Positions 56,501-64,000 of a DNA stretch of 64,000 nucleotides are shown here, in pieces; the first letter of the stretch is position 1; every line of letters begins with the position of its first letter. The translations under genes and the position numbers were made by a program. The stretch is from Pardosa pseudoannulata. Its lineage: Eukaryota > Arthropoda > Arachnida > Araneae > Lycosidae. The notes under the pieces were generated by a model. The model was not told the origin of the DNA, ran no database searches, and saw only the letters and a list, made by a program, of their open reading frames with translations. The DNA lies in contig CM063500.1 of assembly GCA_032207245.1 (NCBI GenBank), positions 81,390,125 to 81,454,124 of the forward strand. The letters run 5' to 3'.

Positions 56501-59500
56501 AATGCGACTGCCCTAACACTTAATGTGGATGCACCGATTATGAGCACACACTTTTAGAATAATCTGGATTTGCAACTGTCTGAAACTAAAACAAGGTGAT
56601 ATAAAATTATAGTTATTGCAGTAAAAAAACTAAATACACCGGCACAAGTGATACAAGAAATTACATTTAAAACAGATTTGCTTGAATATACAGAAAAGAC
56701 CAGGTACAATGCATAAAAATCAATACGGCTACCCTAAACATTTAATGTAGGTGCACTGACAATGAGCACACATATTTTTTAGAATAATCTCGCATTGCAA
56801 CTGCCTTAGAGTAATACAAGTTAACCAAAAATAATAGCTAATGCAGTGTAAATATATATAAATACATCGACAAAAATGCTATAATTATATTTCATGTATA
56901 GATTTCATTTAATTTGCCGGGAAGAGAAGTTGCAATGAAAAAATGTCAATACGACTGCCTTAACATTTAATGTTCATGCACTGACAATGAGCACACACGT
57001 TTTGAATACACTGGCAGTGCAACTTTCTTCTAGGAATGCAGGGTGTAATAAAATAGTTACCGCTATGAGAATTGCACCGATACAAGTGTTATAGAAATTA
57101 CATTATAAGTATACATTTGCTTGAAATTGCCTGAAAGAACAGTTGCAATGAACGAATGTCAATACATTTGACCTAACATTTAATGTGGGTGCACTGACTA
57201 TGAGCACACATATTTTAGAATAATCTGGCATTGCAACCGTCTTCTATTAATACATCGTGACAAAAATAACAGTTACTGCAGTGTAAAGATTCAAATATAG
57301 TGGCATAAGCATTATAGGAAATTACGACATTTCGAGTATCGATTGGCTTGAATTTGCCGAGAAGAGCAGTTGCAATGCACGAATGTCAATACGACTGCCT
57401 TAACATTTAATGTGGGTGCACTGACTGAGCACACATATTTTAGAATAATCTGGCATTGCAACAGTCTTCTTTTAAATACAGGGTAAGAAACATAACAGTG
57501 ATTGCAGTATGAAAGTATTTAAATATACTGGCACCACCATTATAGGAAGTTCATGCATTTCCAGTATAGGTTTGCTTGAATTTGCCAAGAAAACGAGCTG
57601 CAATGCACGAATGTCAGTACGACAGCCCTAAAATTTAATGTGGGTGTACTGACTGAGCACACATATTTTAGAATAATCTGTTATTGCAACTGTCTTCTAT
57701 TAATACAATATGATTAAAATAACAGTTACCGCAGTACAAAAATATTCAAATATACTAGCACAAGTGTTATGGAAAATTACGATATTTCGAGTATTGATTC
57801 TCTTGAATTTATCTGAAGAGAATTTGCAATGCATGAATGTCAGTACGACTGCCCTAACATTTAATGTGGGTGTACTGACTATGAGCACACATGTTTTAGA
57901 ATAATCTGGCATTGCAAATTTCTATTAATACAGGATGACAAAAAAAAAACAGTTTCTGCTGTATAAAAATATTCAAATATACTGGCACAAGCGTTACAGG
58001 AAATTACGACCTTTCACGTATACATTTCCTTTAATTTGCCTGGAAGGCCAGTTGCAATGCAGGAATAAGAATAGGACTGTCTTAACATTTAATGTAGGTG
58101 TACCGACTAAAAGCACACATATTTTTAGAATAATCTGGCATTGCAATTGTCTTCTATTATTACAGGATGACAAAAAACACAATCACTGCAGCGTGAAAAT
58201 ATTCAAATATACCGGCACGACTATTGAAGGAAGTTCGTACATTTCCTGTATAGGTTGGATTGAATTTGATACGAAAACGAGTTGCAATGCACGAATGTCA
58301 ATACGACATCCCTAACATTTAATGTGGGTGTACTGAATAGGAGCACACGTATTTTTAGAATAATCTGACATTGCAACTGTCTTCTATTAATACAGGATGA
58401 CAAAAAACATAATCACAGCAGCGTAAAAATATTCAAATATACCGCCACGAATATTGAAGGAAGTTCATATATTTCCTGTATAGGTTGGATTGAATTTGCC
58501 CGGGAGACGAGCTGAAATGCACGAATGTCAATATGACAGGCCTAACATTTAATGCGGGTTTACTGAAGAGGAGCACACATTTTTAGAATAATCTGGCATT
58601 GCAACAGTCTTCTTTTAATACAGGGAAGATAAATAACAGTGACTGAAGTATAAAAATACTTAAATATACCGGCACGACCATTATAGGAAATTCATTCATT
58701 TCCAGTATAGGTTCGCTTGAATTTGCCACGAAAACGAGCTGCAATGCACGAATGTCAATACGACAGCCCTAACATTTAATGTGGGTGTACTGACTATGAG
58801 CACACATGTTTTAGAATAATCTGGCATTGCAACTGTCTTCTATTAATACAGGATGACAAAAATAACAGTTACTGCTGTATACAAATATTCAAATATACTG
58901 GCACAAGCGTTACAGGAAATTACGACCTTTCACGTATACATTTCCTTTATTTTGATTGGAAGGCCAGTTGCAATGCATGAATATGAATAGGACTGCCCTA
59001 TCTTTTAATGTAGGTGTACTGACTAGGAGCACACATATTTTGGAATAATCTGGCATTGACACTGTCTTCTATTAATACAGTATGAAAAAAACACAATCAC
59101 TGCAGCCGAAAAGTATTCAAATATACTGGCATGACTATTGAAGGAAATTCATACATTTCCTGTATAGGTTGGATTGAATTTGATACGAAAACGAGCTGCA
59201 ATGCACGAATGTCAATACGACAGCCCTAACATTTAATGTGGGTGTACTGACTATGAGCACACATGTTTTAGAATAATCTGCCATTGCAACTGTCTTCTAT
59301 TAATACAGGATGACAAAAAAAAGCACTGCAGTGTAAAAATCTTCAAATATACCGGCACGACTATTGAAGGAAGTTCATACATTTCCAGTATAGGTTGATT
59401 TGAATTTCCAGGGAAAACGAGCTGCAATGCATGAATGTCAATACGACTGCCCTATCATTTAATGTGGGTGTACTGACTATGAGCACACATGTTTTAGAAT

Positions 59501-60480
59501 AATCTGGCATTGCAACTGTCTTCTATTAATACAAGGTGATAAAAATAACAGTTACTGCAGTATAAAAATATTCAAATATACTGGCACAAGTGTTATAGAT
59601 AATTACGACATTTCGAGTATTGATTCTCTTGAATTTATCTGGAAGAGAATTTGCAATGCTTGAATGTAAATACGACTGCTCTATCATTTAATGTGGGTGT
59701 ACTGACTATGAGCACACATTTTTAGAATAATCTGGCATTGCAAATGTCTTCTTATTAATACAGTATGACAAAAATATCAGTTACTGCTGTATAAAACTAT
59801 TCAAATATACTGGCACAAGCATTACAGAAAATTACGTCCTTTCACGAATACCTTTCCTTTAATTTGCCTGGAAGGACCAGTTGCAATGCATTGAAGCCAA
59901 TACGATTGCCCTAATATTTAATATGAGTGCACTGACAATGAGCACATATTTTTAGAATAATCTGGCAACTGTCTTCTATAAATACAGTGTGAAATAAAAT
60001 AATTATTGTAGTGTAAAATTATTTAATTACACCGGCATAAGTGGTACAGAAATTACATTTAGTGTCTAGATTTGCTTTAATTTACCGGGAAGACAATTTT
60101 CAGTACTGAAATGTCAAAACAACTATCTTAACATTTAATATGTGTGCACCAAAGAGGATTACACGTATTTTCTTTGATAATCTAATATTGTATTTGTCTT
60201 CTGGTACTGCAGGGTGATATCATTTAAAAAACAACATTTAAAGCAGTGTAAACAAAATAAGTTAATTTAAATCAGCCAATTTACTAGAGGAAATGCCGTC
60301 ATTTCGTTTAAGGATGCACTTTTATTTTCCCTGAAAACCAGATGCAACGTAGGAATGTGGGTACGACTGCAATAACTTTTAAAGTGTGAGTCACTGCCCA
60401 TGAATACACATTTTTCGTATAATCTCTCATTGCGACAGTTTTAATATCTCAGGGTAAGACAAATATAAAGAATTGACAAA
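53600..60480 (+). repeat. Satellite array, ~227-bp monomer, about 31 copies
   Basis: Each monomer contains, in order, TGCAATGCAYGAATGTCAAT, ACGACTGCCCTAACATTTAA, GTGGGTGTACTGACTATGAG, CACACATATTTTTAGAATAA, TCTGGCATTGCAACTGTCTT, CTATTAATACARGRTGA, GTTACTGCAGTRTAAAAAT and ATTCAAATATACYGGCACRA, then a variable segment. AGAATAATCTGG recurs at about 54529, 54752, 54973, 55200, 55427, 55654 and so on to 59953, spaced 220-230 bp. Monomers at both edges (before about 54.3 kb, after about 60.0 kb) are strongly diverged. At least three subtypes of the variable segment alternate. Short reading frames inside are not conserved between monomers. Confidence 0.97.
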
Positions 60481-61737
60481 CACCAAAGAGGAAGTTTTAA
60501 ATGAAAATAAACTGGTACAATTTTTAATAAGATACTGACAGGTGAATTATAGTTTTGTTTGATTTTACCAAAAATACCTAAATTTCCTTTTGAGTAAGAA
60601 TACAAAGGCCCTGACGTTCAGCTTAGTTGTACTAGATATTAATAATTCTGCTTTTATAATAATATATTTGAAATTTCCTTTTAATACAACTAGTCATTAA
60701 AACACTCGAGAGTATTAGTATACTAATGAACGTATATAAACAAACATTTGTATTAATGTTTTTGGCTATGTTTACAGAACAGATTTGTTTATAAGTACAT
60801 ACAGTTTAATGGAGTTATATAATATTTTTACGTAATTCTCATTTAAATCGTTTCTTTACACTATAATAAATTGCACTTTAGCTGTCTAACATATTTGCTG
60901 TCATAAATATAAAAGTACCATTGTAAAATATAATTTGACCATTTTATATTTAATCTAACAGATGCAAAATAAGATTTTATTATCGAATGCAACATTTTAA
61001 AATTTAAATGGAATTGAATTTAATGCAATATAGGTTTGTATGAATAGGGGATGGCATGTATAGTGAATATGAATGTTTTTATCAAAGATGAGCTTACGTT
61101 TTGTACATTGTCATTGCATTAATTGTCAGAGCTCGATTGTGTGGCCTTTTGAAAATAAAACCTGAATTCTACAGCTTGCATAAAATTGTATCAAATTCAT
61201 AATATTATGTGGGGGAAATATCTCACGTGTTTTTGTTTTCTATTGAAATGTAGTGAAGCAAAACTTATCCTTACTGAGCTTTTTCAATAGTACTATATTT
61301 AAACCTTTATAAAAACAATAATAAGACTCAAACAAGTTTTGTTTACGCAAACCCTCTATTTTAAGATATAGTAATTTATTCCATTTTAAAATAATCTCCA
61401 CGTACTTTTAAATCTTTGAAAGATCTTAATTTTGGGGAATAATTTAAAAGTTTGTAGCACAAAAGTTACCCTTTTGGATATTCTCTGAATTACGGTAAAT
61501 ATTTTTGATAAACTTTTATCAAATATTTAAAAGAATAAAGCTATTTAAAAAATAAAGATGTTTTAACCAATCTGAAGTTGATCAAGATATATTCACATGG
61601 AGGGAGTTAAAGTGTATGAAATTTCTCAATGAAAAATACCATTTTAATGATAAGAGTATTTTTAATAATTAGTCAAAAATCCTGAAACTATTTTGAACAT
61701 TATCAAATACTGTCCCTCGGACGAAGCTGGCAAAATA
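60481..61737. other. AT-rich DNA, nothing recognised
   Basis: No recognised features. Confidence 0.5.
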
Positions 61738-61875
61738 TGGATGTTTGGTTTGGCTTTGAGTGGTATGATATACTCTTTACAACATGAGGCTGGGACCTAC
61801 TACTTAGTCAAATGCAAAGGACAAGCATCCATGCCAGCAGTAATATTCGAATCTATGACTCCTGAACTCATCACG
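61738..61875 (-). mobile_element. tRNA-derived SINE, degraded copy 11
   Basis: TTTGGTTTGGCTTTGAGTGG, GCTGGGACCTACTACTTA, CATCCATGCCAGCAGTAATA and TTCGAATC are recognisable in the order of the SINE body and B box (minus strand). The head is missing. The 85-codon frame across it is a by-product. Confidence 0.75.
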
Positions 61876-64000
61876 AGATTAATATTTTTGTCTAATAAAG
61901 GTGGCATTTTCCTTCTTTGGAATCGAATGCAACCCCATTTGAAAGCGTAACACAACCGTAATATAGACAAATCAATGTTAGATGACTAGATCAATCCTCC
62001 TTCGACAGGTACAAGAGAAAACATACGCATTTTCAATTCTAACAAGGGAGTTTTAGTGAAATATTTCGCGTTTAACTTTTTCAAAGAATAATATGTATAA
62101 AATTGAATTTATTCTCTTACCTTGAATTTCTAAAAAGAAATGCTCCAGAATAAAATAGATCATTCGTTCCTGAAAATTATATTTTCAATTTCAGCTTCTT
62201 TGTGATCAACCACTACAATATTAACATAGAAACATAATTAGGTATCAAATTTTATTAACAGTTTCGGTGATACAAAAAGTTTTTAAAATATTTTAGTTCT
62301 TTTTACACATTTTCTCAGTATTACATACACATAGTTTCTCATTAAAAACTTAAATAATAATAATATAGTATGGCTCCAAATTTATTGATAAGAATTTGGT
62401 AAACAGTATGCAAAGTATGAGGCAAGATTTAGATAAAAAAGTTACAAATAAGTTACTAGACACACAAAAATGAGAAAAAAATGTTTTGTACCCTTCATAA
62501 CATGGAAGTATAAATTTTAATGAAGTAAAATGGATATTAGATTTTAAAAGATTTCACTTTATAACACAAGATTAACGGTTTTAAAGTAAGTGTAAACACA
62601 AAATACCCACTATTTTTTCTGTCTTATTTTACCGCTTTTAAAGGTACCTTATCCCCATACAATGTAAATTATTAAACAGTTTTTAAATTTTGAAAAGTAA
62701 ACTTCGTACACCGTCCTGAAAACCAACTTCTACATTTTCTGTGAGTTACTAAATAACTGTCGATTTAATATATTAAGACCATCAATTGATATGTGGCTAA
62801 AATATAATTATCAATACCGCACGTGCAAAAATAAAAGGTACTAACTTTCATAAGACTAACAGAAATTAAACCTAAACTTATTGTTTACAAACATAATTTA
62901 AAAATAACATCAGAGTGGCGTGTAAAATTTTTTTGGTATTATCCTATATAGTTTTAAGAGATGATACGGCATAAAAGAGGACACAAAAATCGAAAAATAA
63001 AATAATTATCTGAACTCCTTACAGCTTATAAAGTACCAGATTCACAAATAAAGTTTTTAGAATAGTTAGAACACAATATCACCATCTTTACTTACATCTC
63101 ATTCATTTTTTAAGCATAAAAAATATCTGTTTAATATCTGTTTAAAAATAGATCTGAAGTTTATAAATAAGACACTTTGCTGATAACAAAAAGGATAAAG
63201 GTTAACGCGTATGATAACTAAAAATATAATTAAGTTAAACACAAACTTGTTGTTTTAAAACATACTACAATACCTAGAAATAAATTTGAACCTAAATTTG
63301 TATTTAAAATGCATGCATATTTTTAAAAAATGCAACATAAAATTATTTTTTTCCTTAAAATATAATTGGAAAAATAAATTTTGGGAAATATACAAGAAGT
63401 TATAGCTTAAATAAGATGAAAATATTGTATTTAAACTTTAAAAATTTCATGAAAAAATATTAAAATCTTCTTGAGATAACATGCGGGTTACATAAAAAAA
63501 CAATTTAAGAAAAATCATTTTAAAGTTTTGCAAGATAAATTTCTTTACAGTAAACAGCTGACCGTTTTATTCATAACTCCTCTCAATATAATTCAATACT
63601 TCTCTCAATATCAATTTTTTCCACGAACTTTTTTAAATTCTCAAAAGTGAATTACTTTTTACATATTTTTCTGAAAAACCTAATTTTTTTTGTCTACTTA
63701 ACAGACGTATTATCCCTTAAAATACATAAAATAGTATGTGCAGAAAAAATTATTGGTGTTATTCGAAATTCATATGGGTTGTAAGTAATACAACTCTTCA
63801 ATGAAAATGAAAACATTAGCGTTGTAAAAAAAAGAATAGCTAAATCAAGAGACTCATAAACGTAACCAGACAGCAAGATATGAAAAAATGTAATTCATTA
63901 AAAAAATTATAGGAGTTGTTTATAAGCATAATATTATGTTAATCTATTTTACTTGCTTTTATACTGAACACAAAATTATTACATCACGTAATTATCCTAA
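61876..64000. other. AT-rich DNA, nothing recognised
   Basis: A featureless 2.1 kb to the end of the window. No element ends or exons were seen. Confidence 0.45.

Noticed and set aside
57935..58315. 126-codon frame inside the satellite
   Set aside because: It spans parts of two to three monomers and is not preserved in neighbouring ones.
53600..60480. CRISPR-like array or repeat-protein gene
   Set aside because: The whole ~227-bp unit is repeated with no unique spacers, and no frame stays open through consecutive monomers. It is a eukaryotic satellite.
61693..61950. 85-codon frame
   Set aside because: It covers a degraded SINE and chance AT-rich flank.

Overview
The window is AT-rich (roughly 70%, estimated by eye) animal DNA. 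It holds no complete host gene that I can recognise. Arthropod, probably spider or another arachnid, is an inference from the element mix: Tc1 and mariner elements, hAT, many TTAA-flanked piggyBac-type elements, Jockey-like non-LTR retrotransposon debris, non-autonomous Helitrons and a tRNA-derived SINE. Nearly everything legible is mobile-element sequence, much of it nested, plus a 6.9-kb satellite.

Layout. 0.6-3.4 kb: a decayed Jockey-like retrotransposon 3' end (reverse transcriptase/RNase H), then a ~445-bp tandem repeat and a (TA)n tract. 4.4-5.5 kb: a Tc1 element whose end abuts a (TA)n tract. 6.3-6.8 kb: a short hAT relic. 7.7-8.1 kb: a two-copy tandem repeat. 8.45-10.2 kb: a frameshifted piggyBac transposase relic split by a SINE. 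10.2-16.3 kb: almost nothing recognisable. 16.3-19 kb: two Helitrons, one carrying a TTAA MITE. 20.7-24.6 kb: a TTAA MITE, a SINE cluster and a mariner relic with a SINE inside. 25.3-26.5 kb: a second Tc1. 27.4-28 kb: a foldback element and a candidate minus-strand host exon. 29.8-32.5 kb: RNase H of another non-LTR element, a MITE end, a composite Helitron and a SINE. 35.2-36.6 kb: a second SINE family and a TTAA element. 38.6-40 kb: a Helitron holding a piggyBac MITE and a foldback MITE. 42.2-44.7 kb: an open reading frame broken by a hAT element (itself holding a MITE and Helitron debris) and by a chimeric SINE/Tc1 insertion. 45.9-53.3 kb: a ~3.4-kb tandem duplication bounded by three piggyBac MITEs. 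53.6-60.5 kb: a ~227-bp satellite of about 31 monomers. 60.5-64 kb: AT-rich DNA with one degraded SINE.

Main observations. (1) The middle piggyBac MITE of the duplication is a visible recombinant, A4-like in its left half and A2-like in its right half, so the duplication arose by unequal exchange between MITEs; the breakpoint lies in a 23-bp interval. (2) Removing a hAT and a chimeric SINE/Tc1 insertion, each with one target-site copy, restores one continuous reading frame of unknown identity. (3) All 12 recognisable copies of the tRNA-derived SINE lie in the same orientation. (4) A minus-strand LTR-like promoter in the duplicated unit carries a perfect three-unit heat-shock element beside a TATA box. 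(5) At least five terminally distinct TTAA-flanked element families coexist, several with subterminal palindromes.

All family assignments come from reading motifs by eye; no database search was possible.
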